Assembly: GCF_017304615.1 (NCBI RefSeq)
Contig: NZ_JAFKLZ010000001.1
Span: 310,001 to 374,000, forward strand
Reading direction: 5' to 3'
Length of the DNA: 64,000 nt
Origin: Sphingomonas sp.
Lineage (GTDB): Bacteria > Pseudomonadota > Alphaproteobacteria > Sphingomonadales > Sphingomonadaceae
Every line of letters begins with the position of its first letter. Positions within the stretch are counted from its first letter, which is position 1. Shown in pieces: positions 36,387 through 45,365 of the stretch. Position numbers and translations under genes: made by a program. A model generated the notes under the pieces. The model did no database searches. It had not been told where the DNA came from and was given only the letters and a program-made list of their open reading frames with translations.

Positions 36387-37561
36387 TGCTGCTGACGATC
36401 CTCGCCTGGCTGCTGGCGCTGGCGGCGGCGGTGCCGCTGGCGATCTTCGTGCTGGAGGTCGCGGTCGGGCTGCCCAATGCGCGGCGTCGGGCAGCGGCGG
36501 GGTCGGGTGGCCGTGTGGTTGTCCTGATCCCCTCGCACAACGAGACGCTGGGGGTCGCACCCACGATCGAGGCGCTGAAGGCGATGGCGCCAGCGGGCAC
36601 TCATATTCTCGTCGTCGCCGACAATTGTTCGGACGACACCGCCGCAGTGGCGCGGGCGGCAGGCGCGGAGGTAATCGAGCGTAACGACGCGACCGCGCGC
36701 GGCAAGGGCTACGCGCTGGCGTTCGGGCGCGATCACATCGCGAACGGCGAGGCGCCCGACGTGGTCGTGGTGATGGACGCCGATTGCCGGCTCGCGCCCG
36801 GCAGCGTCGAGGCGCTGACCGCAGCGGCGATGCGGGGCCAGCCGGCTCAGGCGATCAATCTGATCGCGCCCGATCTCACGGCGATGCCGATGACGCAAAT
36901 CGGCAGCTTCGCGATGGTGGTGAAGAACCTCTATCGCTCGCGCGGGATGACGCGGATGGGCGGGTCGGCGCTGCTGACCGGGACCGGGATGGCGTTTCCG
37001 TGGAAACTGTTCGCGGCGGCGGATTTGGGATCGGCGTCGCTGGTCGAGGACTTGGGACTCGGGATCGAACTCGTGAAGGCGGGGCATGCGACGTTGCTGG
37101 TCGAGGAGGCGGGAGTGTCGAGCGCGCCGCCACCGCCCGATGCCGCGCTCGCACAGCGGACGCGGTGGGAACACGGCTTCATGCATACCGCGCGCAACAC
37201 AGCGATGCCCTTGCTGGGGTCGGGGTTACGTCGCGGCGCGCTGAAGGAAGTACTTCTCGCGTGCCATCTGCTCGTGCCGCCGTTGGCGTTGTTGTTGATG
37301 GTGGCGACTTTGGTGCTGGCGATCACGCTCGGCCTTTGGGCGGTCGGCGGGAGCATCATTCCTGCTGCGATGCTCGCAACGATCTATGCCACGGCGCTCC
37401 TTCTTGTCTTTATCGCCTGGCTTCATGGCGGACGGCGCTGGTTGAGCGGAACGGCGTTGCTGACCGCGCCATTATACATCCTGTGGAAACTGCCGATCTA
37501 TCTGGGCTTCGTGCGCCGTCGTGAGACCGAGTGGCGCCGCACCGAGCGCACGGACGGATAG
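36386..37561 (+). CDS. Membrane glycosyltransferase family 2 (QxxRW type)
   Basis: 391 aa from ATG 36386. An N-terminal helix (LLTILAWLLALAAAVPLAIF), then VVVLIPSHNETLG, VADNCSDDTAAVA, VVVMDADCRLAP, VEDLGLGIELVKAG and QRTRWEHGFMHT, the QxxRW box of processive-type enzymes, then three C-terminal helices. It may add or polymerise a sugar at the membrane. One base separates its stop from the GTG of the DUF1996 gene. Confidence 0.88.
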   Translation: MLLTILAWLLALAAAVPLAIFVLEVAVGLPNARRRAAAGSGGRVVVLIPSHNETLGVAPTIEALKAMAPAGTHILVVADNCSDDTAAVARAAGAEVIERNDATARGKGYALAFGRDHIANGEAPDVVVVMDADCRLAPGSVEALTAAAMRGQPAQAINLIAPDLTAMPMTQIGSFAMVVKNLYRSRGMTRMGGSALLTGTGMAFPWKLFAAADLGSASLVEDLGLGIELVKAGHATLLVEEAGVSSAPPPPDAALAQRTRWEHGFMHTARNTAMPLLGSGLRRGALKEVLLACHLLVPPLALLLMVATLVLAITLGLWAVGGSIIPAAMLATIYATALLLVFIAWLHGGRRWLSGTALLTAPLYILWKLPIYLGFVRRRETEWRRTERTDG

Positions 37562-37562
37562 G

Positions 37563-38753
37563 GTGTCCCGCAGGCCGCGACGCTGGCGCCGGGTGGTGGC
37601 GTTGGGAGGCGCGGCGATGCTCGCGCTGCCTTCTGTGTCGGCAGGTGGGCAAAGCGTCTCGGCCTTCACTCCCGACCCGATCGTCGCGCCCTCGCCGGAG
37701 GGCCTTCCCGACATCCCGACGAATTTCGACCGCGCGACCGAAATCGAGCGCGATCCCAGCCCGGTGGCGCGCGACAATAATGTCGAGGGCGCGTTCCGCT
37801 TCATCTGCCAGCCGGGCCAGCTTAACTGGGACGACCCGATCGTCTATCCCGGCCAGCCCAATGCCAGCCCGCATTTGCACCAATGGTTCGGCAATGCTCT
37901 CGGCAGTGCCCTATCGACCTACGAGTCGCTTCGGCGTGCGGGCGAGAGCAGTTGCATGGGGCCGCTCAACCGATCGGCCTATTGGATGCCGGCGATGCTC
38001 GACGGCCGGGGGCATGTGATCCGGCCCGACTGGATCTCGATCTATTACAAGCGCGTGCCGAACAGCGCGCCGATCTGCGGGAAGAACGGCGCGAACTGCC
38101 GCCAATTGCCGCGGGGGTTAAGATATATTTTTGGGTTCGACACCAAACGGATGACCGACCGCCAGCCCGAGAACTTGTTGTTCCACTGGAAGTGCGTGAC
38201 GCCGCAGAACAGCTATATCGGCGGGCAGGAGACGCGGTTCGACAAGCTCGACTGTCCGGCGGGCAACAGCCTGATGGTGACGCTGTCGTCGCCCAATTGC
38301 TGGGACGGCAAGCGGCTCGACAGCCCCGATCATCGCCGCCACATGGCCTATCAATTCTATGACGGCACGCGCCCGGACGCGGTGTGTCCCCGGTCGCATC
38401 CGATCATCGTGCCGCAATTCACGATCGGCGCGGTCTATGCGGTCGGTGCGGGGGAGCGAATTCAGGACTGGTTCCTGGCGAGCGACCGCATGGTGGGGAT
38501 GCCGCAAATGCCACCCGGCAGCACCTTTCACGCTGACTGGTATGGCGCGTGGGACGAGCCGACGCTCAAGACCTGGACGGCGAACTGCATCGACAAGGTG
38601 CTGAGTTGTTCGGCGGGCGAGCTTGGCGACGGGACGATCATGCGGCGGCGGGCGGGGTATACTCTGGTTGCCGATCCACGGCTCGTGCCCGCGCCGCCGC
38701 GCCCGGAGGGGCCGATGGACGCTATGCCCGGCATGACCGGCATGAAGAAATAG
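37563..38753 (+). CDS. DUF1996 domain protein (copy 2), exported
   Basis: 396 aa from GTG 37563, one base after the preceding stop. Signal: RRPRRWRRVVALGGAAMLALPSV, twin-Arg-rich but not a strict Tat motif; no lipobox. DUF1996: WDDPIVYPGQPNASPHLHQWFGN, LNRSAYWMPAMLDG, LPRGLRYIFGFD, CWDGKRLDSPDHRRHMAYQ, HADWYGAWDEPT, CIDKVLSCSAGELGDG. Clearly homologous to the lipoprotein at 17276 throughout the domain. Function unknown; tightly placed behind a GT2 gene. Confidence 0.82.
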   Translation: MSRRPRRWRRVVALGGAAMLALPSVSAGGQSVSAFTPDPIVAPSPEGLPDIPTNFDRATEIERDPSPVARDNNVEGAFRFICQPGQLNWDDPIVYPGQPNASPHLHQWFGNALGSALSTYESLRRAGESSCMGPLNRSAYWMPAMLDGRGHVIRPDWISIYYKRVPNSAPICGKNGANCRQLPRGLRYIFGFDTKRMTDRQPENLLFHWKCVTPQNSYIGGQETRFDKLDCPAGNSLMVTLSSPNCWDGKRLDSPDHRRHMAYQFYDGTRPDAVCPRSHPIIVPQFTIGAVYAVGAGERIQDWFLASDRMVGMPQMPPGSTFHADWYGAWDEPTLKTWTANCIDKVLSCSAGELGDGTIMRRRAGYTLVADPRLVPAPPRPEGPMDAMPGMTGMKK

Positions 38754-38833
38754 GTCCGCGAAAGTTTGTCTTAAGGACTTGGCCGTTATCGTCGCGGTCC
38801 GGCGGCACGGGGGCCGTCACGGAGACCTAGCGG

Positions 38834-39136
38834 ATGGCCGCACAACGCAAGCTCGTCGATCAGAACCTGACTGCGTCGCCCGAAGGCATCGCGCTGGTCG
38901 AACGCGCGCCGATGGAAGACTATCGGTCGCCGCGTGCGCTCGATGGCACGCTCCCGACCTCGCCGGCGATTGTGTTACAGGAAGAGCTGGCCGCGCGCAT
39001 ATCGGGCGGCGAAGCAGTGCTGGAGAGTGGCGACGTCAAAAAGTGGCCGATGCCGCTGCGTATCGCGACTATCGTGGGACTCAGCCTGGCGTTGTGGGCC
39101 GGCGTGGTTTTGGGCGCGGTCGTAATTATAACCTGA
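38834..39136 (+). CDS. Small C-tail-anchored membrane protein, unknown function
   Basis: 100 aa; GGAGACC lies 7-13 bases before the ATG. The first 70 residues are soluble and charged (VERAPMEDYRSPRALDG, ILQEELAARI-like helix QEELAARISGGEAVLES), and residues about 74-99 (PLRIATIVGLSLALWAGVVLG) form one hydrophobic helix at the very C-terminus. No basic cluster follows the helix, so it is not a typical exosortase substrate. I do not recognise the family. Confidence 0.65.
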   Translation: MAAQRKLVDQNLTASPEGIALVERAPMEDYRSPRALDGTLPTSPAIVLQEELAARISGGEAVLESGDVKKWPMPLRIATIVGLSLALWAGVVLGAVVIIT

Positions 39137-39198
39137 TTGGTTATATTTCTCTTTCCTACAGAATATCGACTCCTGTAGCGCCCAGTCCTTAGGGCGCC

Positions 39199-41013
39199 GT
39201 GCGGTTTCGCTTGGCAGGCCCTCTCGGAAAGGGCCTCCATGACGAACATTTTCCCGAATACTTCCTTGGTCGTAACTTTGCGGATCGCTCGCTGATGGCG
39301 GGCCTCGGTCTTTCGCTACCCGACGTCGCGAGCCGCCGGTCGGGCACAAGCGCGCCGCCGGTCGCGTCCGTCGCGATCACCAATATGGTGATCGAGGGTG
39401 ACAGCCAGAGCAGCACCTCGCCCGACCAGTCGACCAATCGTGACGCCTTTTACAGCTACGCCTATGCCGATGATCCCGCCAATACCGGCGTGACCTTCCA
39501 CATCCGCGCGCAAGTTAGCCGGACGGTGGGTGGGCCGGCATATAGCGGTCCGCCGCCAGAGGGCGCGGACACGGGCACGCCGACCGGCAACACGTTGCTC
39601 GATCATCGCGGCGAGGACGTTGGCTATGCCCCGCAACTGCTGACGGCGATGCTCGGCAGCAACGATCTCGGCACCTTCTCGGTCGGCAATATGATGGCGA
39701 AGTGGCTCGCTTATGCGCCCACGGTGCGCGCGGCGGGGATCAAGCTCGCCGTCGTCGCGCCGCCGCCTTATCACCCCGCAAACGGCAGCTATGCGACGTT
39801 CAATCCGCGCTGGGTCGATTATATCGATCGGCTGCGCGATCCGGCGATCCGCGCAGCCTTTGCCGACTATTACATTCCGCTCGGCGAGCATCCCGACTTC
39901 CGCGACCCCGCGACGGTCGATGCGATGTTCAATGCGAGCGACAAGCTGCACATGACACCGGGCGCGAGCGTCATCACGTCCGGGCAATATCGTGCGTACC
40001 AAGTCTACAAGGCGGCGGTCGACACGATCCGCGATGCCGACCGCACCTATGCCACGTCGATCTACGGTGCGGCCTGGCCGGTGAACGAGACCAACCTGGC
40101 GCCGGGCGCGACGATCGTGCGGCGCGTCATCGTCAGGGGCATCGCTCATGCCGGGCTGACCTCCGGCGCGAGCGTCAGCGGCCCGGCGGGGACGACGATC
40201 GCGCTGAATGGCGGCGCGCCGGGATTGCTCGTCGGTACCAGCAGCGGCAACGGCCGCGCGCTCTACAATGGCGACGTGCTCGACATCGCGATCCCGCTCA
40301 GCGCGCTCAACAGCACCGCGGTCAGTATTGCCCTGACGATCGGCGGCGAGACGCGGACGATCAGTTATACGACGACCGCCAACGTGACGCCGGCGAGCTA
40401 CGCGCATCAGGATGTCGTGGGGCAGACGGCGACCGATTCGGTCCACACTTATGCCGGGTGCGCGTTCGACAATGTCGGTATCGGCCTGATCGCGGTGCGC
40501 GGGCCGACGCCCAGCGGTATCAGCGTAGGGGGCGTCTCGGCTACGCGCCAACGCGTGCAGACGACGCCGTTCGGCGGCAACCTGTCGCTGTGGACCGTAC
40601 CGATCGGCGCAACGGGCGCGCAGAGCATCGTCGTCACGTTCGCTTCCCTCACCGGCCAGTCGGTCGTTTCGTGGGGTGTTGTCAAAGGCGCGGATGCAAC
40701 GATCCAGCAGACGAGTCCGGCCGCCGACGGCGCGGGTCCGGGCAGCGAATCGTCACCGCAATCGACCGCCAGCCTGACCGTGCCCGCCAACGGAATCGCG
40801 ATCGGCTTCCTGGGCGAATATGGTGGGGCCTCGGTCACGCCGGCGACGGCGGGCAGCGGCACGACGCTGATCGATGAAGGCCAGAACACCTATCTGGGCG
40901 AGACGCTGGGCATCGCGGTGGCGACGCGGACGACGAGCGGCGCGATCAACTTCGTCGCGGCGTTCGGTGACTATGCGCGCGCGGCGCTGGTGTTCAAGGC
41001 GGCGGGGACATGA
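39199..41013 (+). CDS. SGNH/GDSL hydrolase with C-terminal beta-rich domains
   Basis: 604 aa from GTG 39199; ATG 39295 is an alternative. Residues about 55-265 carry the SGNH blocks: TNMVIEGDSQSST (nucleophile Ser), TAMLGSNDLG (block III Asn), and NASDKLHMTPGA (block V Asp-x2-His). The rest (~290-600) is Ser/Thr/Gly-rich, beta-type, with a repeated pattern (ISVGGVSATRQRVQTTPFGGNLSLWTVP-like segments). A likely esterase that removes acetyl groups from, or otherwise trims, the EPS. No clear signal peptide is seen at either start. Placed between the export genes and glycosyltransferases. Confidence 0.72.
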   Translation: MRFRLAGPLGKGLHDEHFPEYFLGRNFADRSLMAGLGLSLPDVASRRSGTSAPPVASVAITNMVIEGDSQSSTSPDQSTNRDAFYSYAYADDPANTGVTFHIRAQVSRTVGGPAYSGPPPEGADTGTPTGNTLLDHRGEDVGYAPQLLTAMLGSNDLGTFSVGNMMAKWLAYAPTVRAAGIKLAVVAPPPYHPANGSYATFNPRWVDYIDRLRDPAIRAAFADYYIPLGEHPDFRDPATVDAMFNASDKLHMTPGASVITSGQYRAYQVYKAAVDTIRDADRTYATSIYGAAWPVNETNLAPGATIVRRVIVRGIAHAGLTSGASVSGPAGTTIALNGGAPGLLVGTSSGNGRALYNGDVLDIAIPLSALNSTAVSIALTIGGETRTISYTTTANVTPASYAHQDVVGQTATDSVHTYAGCAFDNVGIGLIAVRGPTPSGISVGGVSATRQRVQTTPFGGNLSLWTVPIGATGAQSIVVTFASLTGQSVVSWGVVKGADATIQQTSPAADGAGPGSESSPQSTASLTVPANGIAIGFLGEYGGASVTPATAGSGTTLIDEGQNTYLGETLGIAVATRTTSGAINFVAAFGDYARAALVFKAAGT

Positions 41014-41017
41014 CCAG

Positions 41018-41800
41018 TCAGCGCGGCCGGCGCGCGCCGCGCCATCGCCACCAGATCGCGAAGATCGGCGGGCCTTCGACCAGATAGCGGCGCCACAACC
41101 TGCGCGGCTCGCTGAGCAAGCGGAATGCCCATTCGAGTCCCAAACGCTGCATCACGCGCGGCGCGCGGCGTTTCGCACCGGTCAGAAATTCGATCGACGC
41201 GCCGATGCACAACGCGACGCCGCGCGCCCTGCCGCTTTGCTGGATCCGGTGCGCGACGATCTCGCTCTGTGGTGCGCCGATCGCGAACAGCGTCAGGTTG
41301 GGCTGCTCGGCCTCGACGAAATCGACGATCGCCTGTTGGGCGGACGCATTGTCGCGCACGCCCATCGGCGGCTCGAAATGGCGGATGGTTGCGTCGGGGA
41401 GCTGTGCTTGCAGCCACGTCGCGTCCCGGGCGCTGCCGCCGATCAGCGCGACGATCGTGCCTGTCGGCATGCCGCCTTCGATCAGGACGCGCGTCAGGTC
41501 GCTGCCCGGCACGACCGGCAGCGCCAGGCCAGACAGGCCAGCGAGTTTCGCGAGGATGCGGCTGTCGTTGATGCACAGGTCGGCCTCGCGCTCGGCCGCG
41601 GCGAACGCAGCGTGCCAGGGCGCGTCGCCATTGTTGTGCAGCCGGACCATGTGATCGACGTTGGGGGTGACGACATAGCGGAATCGCGGCGCCGCCAGTG
41701 CATCACGCACCCAAGCCGCGACCTGGTCGATATCCAGCGCCGCAAAGTGCAAGCCGAGGAACCCCACGTCATCGCGCGGCGTCGCGCCGCTGTCGATCAC
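41018..41800 (-). CDS. WecB/TagA/CpsF-family glycosyltransferase (GT26)
   Basis: 260 aa from the GTG at 41800, in a GTGA overlap with the TPR gene. Family marks: FRYVVTPNVDHMVRLHNN, CINDSRILAKLAGL, VPGSDLTRVLIEGG, VALIGGSARDATWL, LTLFAIGAPQSEIVAHRI and CIGASIEFLTGAKRRAP. It adds a sugar such as ManNAc, ManNAcA or a glucuronosyl residue to a lipid-linked intermediate. Basic C-terminus probably aids membrane attachment. Confidence 0.92.
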   Translation of the reverse strand: MIDSGATPRDDVGFLGLHFAALDIDQVAAWVRDALAAPRFRYVVTPNVDHMVRLHNNGDAPWHAAFAAAEREADLCINDSRILAKLAGLSGLALPVVPGSDLTRVLIEGGMPTGTIVALIGGSARDATWLQAQLPDATIRHFEPPMGVRDNASAQQAIVDFVEAEQPNLTLFAIGAPQSEIVAHRIQQSGRARGVALCIGASIEFLTGAKRRAPRVMQRLGLEWAFRLLSEPRRLWRRYLVEGPPIFAIWWRWRGARRPR

Positions 41801-43374
41801 CGCCAGCTACTGCCAAGCAAGGGGTTCGGGCGGCGCACGCCGGGGGGCAGATCGATCACGAACGTCTTGCGCGCCGCCGCTTCTCCAGCCTTGGCTTCGT
41901 TGAGACAGATCTGGTCCGACAGCCTTGTGCAGATCTTGCCCAGCAACACCCAGCCGCTGATCTTCGCCGGTGCCCGCTGAGTCAGCCGCCGCGCGACATC
42001 CGCCGCTTCGCTGACGTTGCCGTTATTGACCAGCCACGCGGCGTAATGAGCCACCGGCTTGCTATCGAGCGGCCGGGCGCGCGTGCCGTCCAGGAAAGCG
42101 CGGCGAACGCCCGCCGTATCGCCCTTGGACGCATAAGCGCGCGCGAGCAGATCGAAACCGTCGCGATCGGGGCACTGGCTGGCAATCTGTTGCGCGGCGA
42201 CGACGGCGTTCGCCGCCTGGCCGCGACGGATCGAATCCTCCACGCGCACCGCCAGCGCGTCGCAATTGTTCTTGTCGCCCGCCAGCACGCGTTCGGCGGC
42301 GGAGACGTCCGATCCGCCGCTCTGGACATACGCGATCCGCGCCCGCAGGCCATCGGCTTCGCCGCCGGGCGTCGACCCGATCAGGTCGCCTGCGGTCCGG
42401 CCGTCGTTCGCCAGCAGATAATAGCGCGCCGCCATCAGACGCGCGGGCACCGCGCCGTTGGTCGCGAGCGTGGCGACCTGATCCGGGCTCAGCGGAGCCG
42501 GATCATACTCCGTCCAAATGTCGTTGAGCCGATCCATCGCGTCGCGATTGCCGCCGCTCTTGGTCAGCAGCGCCCAGACCCGCTCCCGGGCATCGTCGTT
42601 CCGGCCGAGCTTGTAGTCGACATTGGCCTCGTCGATCGTCAAGTCGACATTGTCTGGAACGATATTACTGAGCGCCTTGAACTGCTGCAGCATGACGTCT
42701 GAATCGCCCTGATCGCGCGCGTTTTCCAGCAACGCCGTGACCACCATCTGGGTCGGGCCGTTCCGCTTCAGCGCTTCGGTCAGCAGGGTCAGCGCTTCCG
42801 GCCGCTTGTTGTTGAGGAACATGGCGCGCGCCTTCAGCACCATTCCCGCTTCGTTGTTCGCGTCGACCCTCAGCATGTGATCGCCGACCGCCTCCGCGCC
42901 GTCAAAATCCTTGCGGCCGATCAATTGCACGCCCTTGACCAGCAAGGCGGGGAGATTGTCCGGGTCCGCCACCAGGATGCGGTCGGTCGCGGCCGACGAT
43001 TCCTTGTCGCGGCCCATCGACGCGCCGATCTGCGACACGGCCTGCAACGCTTCGGGGTTGTTGGGATCGATCGACAGCGCCAGACTGTAGGCCTCGAACG
43101 CGCCCTGATAGTCCTTGCGCGCGTAGTTGATCCGTCCGTTCAGGATCTGGAATTCCATCTGGTCGCCGCGCAGCGTGATAGCGTGCGCGATCGCCATTTG
43201 GGCGCCCATCACGTCGCCGGCGTCGAGCAGCGCCTGTGCACGTGCGGCCTCCGCATAAGCCTGTTTAGTGCGGTCGCCGCAGCCACTTATTAACACTGTG
43301 GCGGATAATGCCACAATGACACAGTGGCTCCGCAAACGGGTTTTCAGGCGGGTTTTGGACTGGAAGGCGAACAT
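41797..43374 (-). CDS. TPR-repeat lipoprotein of the EPS/exosortase locus
   Basis: 525 aa from ATG 43374; the upstream extension to 44094 runs antisense through the Wza gene and is rejected. Lipobox VLISGC at residues about 28-33. Then TPR-like helical pairs, e.g. AYAEAARAQALLDAGDVMGAQ, AYSLALSIDPNNPEALQAV, KGVQLIGRKDFDGAEAVGDH. It resembles shorter forms of the TPR lipoprotein (PrsT type) seen with exosortase systems. Probably a periplasmic scaffold. Divergent from the export genes. Confidence 0.82.
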   Translation of the reverse strand: MFAFQSKTRLKTRLRSHCVIVALSATVLISGCGDRTKQAYAEAARAQALLDAGDVMGAQMAIAHAITLRGDQMEFQILNGRINYARKDYQGAFEAYSLALSIDPNNPEALQAVSQIGASMGRDKESSAATDRILVADPDNLPALLVKGVQLIGRKDFDGAEAVGDHMLRVDANNEAGMVLKARAMFLNNKRPEALTLLTEALKRNGPTQMVVTALLENARDQGDSDVMLQQFKALSNIVPDNVDLTIDEANVDYKLGRNDDARERVWALLTKSGGNRDAMDRLNDIWTEYDPAPLSPDQVATLATNGAVPARLMAARYYLLANDGRTAGDLIGSTPGGEADGLRARIAYVQSGGSDVSAAERVLAGDKNNCDALAVRVEDSIRRGQAANAVVAAQQIASQCPDRDGFDLLARAYASKGDTAGVRRAFLDGTRARPLDSKPVAHYAAWLVNNGNVSEAADVARRLTQRAPAKISGWVLLGKICTRLSDQICLNEAKAGEAAARKTFVIDLPPGVRRPNPLLGSSWR

Positions 43375-43470
43375 TCGCGCTGCTATAGCGCCGCCATTAT
43401 CCCAGTCGAGCAGAATGGAGTTCAAGTATTGCGTTTTTGCGAGACAGGGGTGGGGCGGCAAGTCGCGGCC
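43375..43470. promoter_or_regulatory. Divergent promoter between TPR lipoprotein and Wza-like gene
   Basis: 96 bp between opposed starts. It contains GCTATAG (43381-43387) as a possible -10-like element, but no matching -35 was found on either strand. Confidence 0.3.
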
Positions 43471-44076
43471 ATGGTTAAGATAATCGGGTGCGCCGCAGCG
43501 TTGATGGCAATCCCGTTTTCGGCGCCGGCCTTCGCGCAAGCTGCTGCAGACCCCGCAGCTTCGGGTCAATCCAGCTATACGATCAATATCGGCGATGAAC
43601 TGGAGATCTACGTCTGGGGCGAAGAGCGGCTTCAGCGCGTTCTTCACGTATTGCCCGATGGTACGATTGCCTTTCCGCTGGTCGGTCAGCTCAAGATTCA
43701 GGGGCTGTTGCCCCAGGCCGTCGAGAAGCTGGTGAGCGAGCGCCTCAAAAGCCAATATAAGGGCGACGTGCCGAACGTCACGGTAACGGTGCGGTCGGCC
43801 GCCGGCCTGTCCTTCTCGGTTGTCGGCAAAGTTCGTTCGCCGGGCTCGTTTGCGCCCGGTCGTTTCATTAACGTCCTCGATGCGGTGAGCTTGGCCGGGG
43901 GGCCGGCGGAATTCGCCAACCTCGACGGCGTGACGATCATCCGCCACAAGGGCGATCAGCTGATTACCTTCAAGGTCAAGCTGGGGTCGCTGTTCAAGGG
44001 TAGCACCGGCGGCGGGGTCCTCGACAAGAACAACATTGTCCCGCTCGTCGCGGGCGACATCGTCGTCGTTCCGTAA
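43471..44076 (+). CDS. Polysaccharide export protein (Wza/GumB-like)
   Basis: 201 aa from ATG 43471. Signal peptide MVKIIGCAAALMAIPFSAPAFA. The Poly_export domain starts at SSYTINIGDELEIYVWGEERLQRVLHV, and a SLBB-type segment follows: SFSVVGKVRSPGSFAPG, LDAVSLAGGPAEFAN. It is about half the length of E. coli Wza and has no C-terminal amphipathic helix, as usual for GumB-type proteins. The next gene may provide the outer-membrane pore. First of a tight export operon. Confidence 0.92.
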   Translation: MVKIIGCAAALMAIPFSAPAFAQAAADPAASGQSSYTINIGDELEIYVWGEERLQRVLHVLPDGTIAFPLVGQLKIQGLLPQAVEKLVSERLKSQYKGDVPNVTVTVRSAAGLSFSVVGKVRSPGSFAPGRFINVLDAVSLAGGPAEFANLDGVTIIRHKGDQLITFKVKLGSLFKGSTGGGVLDKNNIVPLVAGDIVVVP

Positions 44077-44108
44077 ATCCAACGGCGGCGGCAAGGGGGT
44101 TTGGGAAC

Positions 44109-45365
44109 ATGCGTAGTCGAGTAGTTCGGCACGCCGGACGGTGTATCGGGCTGGCCGCCATGGCCAGCGCGCCGGCGATCGCGCACGCGCAGGATATTCA
44201 GGCGAGCGCGGTGGCGTCCGTCGGCGGTTCTGCAGAGAGCAATCCCTACAACGAAGCGAATCCCGGCGGCGCGGCGGTCGCGGCGACCGCGGAAATCCGC
44301 CCGACGCTGATCGCTCGCGATGAGCGCACCACGGTCGCGGTCAACGCGATGGCGCAGTTTCGTCAGTTCCTTCGGCGGTACGGACTGGAAGACAATTATT
44401 CGGTCGATGCCAGCATCGTGCGGCGTCAATCGGAATGGCTGACTCTGCGCGGAACCAGCTCCTTCGCTTACACGCAAGGCGGTTTCAACGGCATCGGCCG
44501 GCCCGGCCTGTCCGTTGTTGGGCCAACGCCGATCAATCCAGACCCGCTCGATCCGACGCCGGTGGTAGACCCTTTGACCGGGCTGAGCGACGTTAACATC
44601 CTGGGTCAGCGCACCCGGATCACGTCATACGGTTCCGGGGTCGGAGCCGACTTCGTACTCGGGGCCTACACCAACCTGTCGGCCGATTTCGATGCGCGCG
44701 CGATGCGCTTCGGCTCGATCGGCTATGACGAATACAACACACTGCACGGCGGGTTGAACCTATCACACAAGCTCAACGAGTCTATCTCGGTCGGCCTGAT
44801 CGGCGGATATAGCGTAACCAACTATCTCAGCCTCGCCCAGGGCGATGCGCGGACGGCTGATTTTCTTGCGTCCGTGGACACTCGTTTAGGCCCCCGCTGG
44901 ACGGCGACGGTGGCCGTGGGCGGTTCGTTCACCACGATCGATGGACGCGGCGGACGGCCCGACATCAAGTATTCGTCGATTTCGACGCGGTTGAAGCTTT
45001 GCTGGCAGGGCGAGTTTTCGCAATTCTGCCTCGGCGGGCAGCGAAGCCCGCAGCCGGCGGCCAATGGCAACGTGCGCGTTTCCACCACGATCAATGGCGA
45101 TTTCTCGACCCGCTTATCGGAACGGGGGCGGCTGTCCTTGACGGGATCCTACGCACAGACCGGCCGTTCGCGTGACCTCATCACCGGCGGGCAACCGGCG
45201 CTCGATTTCGCGGCGGGATCGGCGCGCTACGACAATCAGATCAACAACAAGCTGACGGCGTTCGTTTCGGCCAGTGTGTCGAAGACGTGGTCGCCGCAGG
45301 TTCAGCGCAAGGCGAATGTCGGTATCGCCTTGGGGTTGCAGTATTCCTTTGGGGCTGGGCAGTGA
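44109..45365 (+). CDS. Outer-membrane beta-barrel protein of the EPS export operon
   Basis: 418 aa. Signal RHAGRCIGLAAMASAPAIAHA, then alternating amphipathic strands to a C-terminal GIALGLQYSFGAGQ, typical of an outer-membrane barrel (strands such as LTGSYAQTGRSRD and LTAFVSASVSKTW). Located between the Wza-like and Wzz-like genes, it may form or stabilise the outer-membrane channel. Coupled to the next gene by a GTGA overlap. Confidence 0.83.
   Translation: MRSRVVRHAGRCIGLAAMASAPAIAHAQDIQASAVASVGGSAESNPYNEANPGGAAVAATAEIRPTLIARDERTTVAVNAMAQFRQFLRRYGLEDNYSVDASIVRRQSEWLTLRGTSSFAYTQGGFNGIGRPGLSVVGPTPINPDPLDPTPVVDPLTGLSDVNILGQRTRITSYGSGVGADFVLGAYTNLSADFDARAMRFGSIGYDEYNTLHGGLNLSHKLNESISVGLIGGYSVTNYLSLAQGDARTADFLASVDTRLGPRWTATVAVGGSFTTIDGRGGRPDIKYSSISTRLKLCWQGEFSQFCLGGQRSPQPAANGNVRVSTTINGDFSTRLSERGRLSLTGSYAQTGRSRDLITGGQPALDFAAGSARYDNQINNKLTAFVSASVSKTWSPQVQRKANVGIALGLQYSFGAGQ

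Noticed and set aside
43375..44094. N-terminal extension of the TPR lipoprotein
   Set aside because: Runs antisense through the Wza-like gene; the ATG at 43374 gives a lipoprotein signal.
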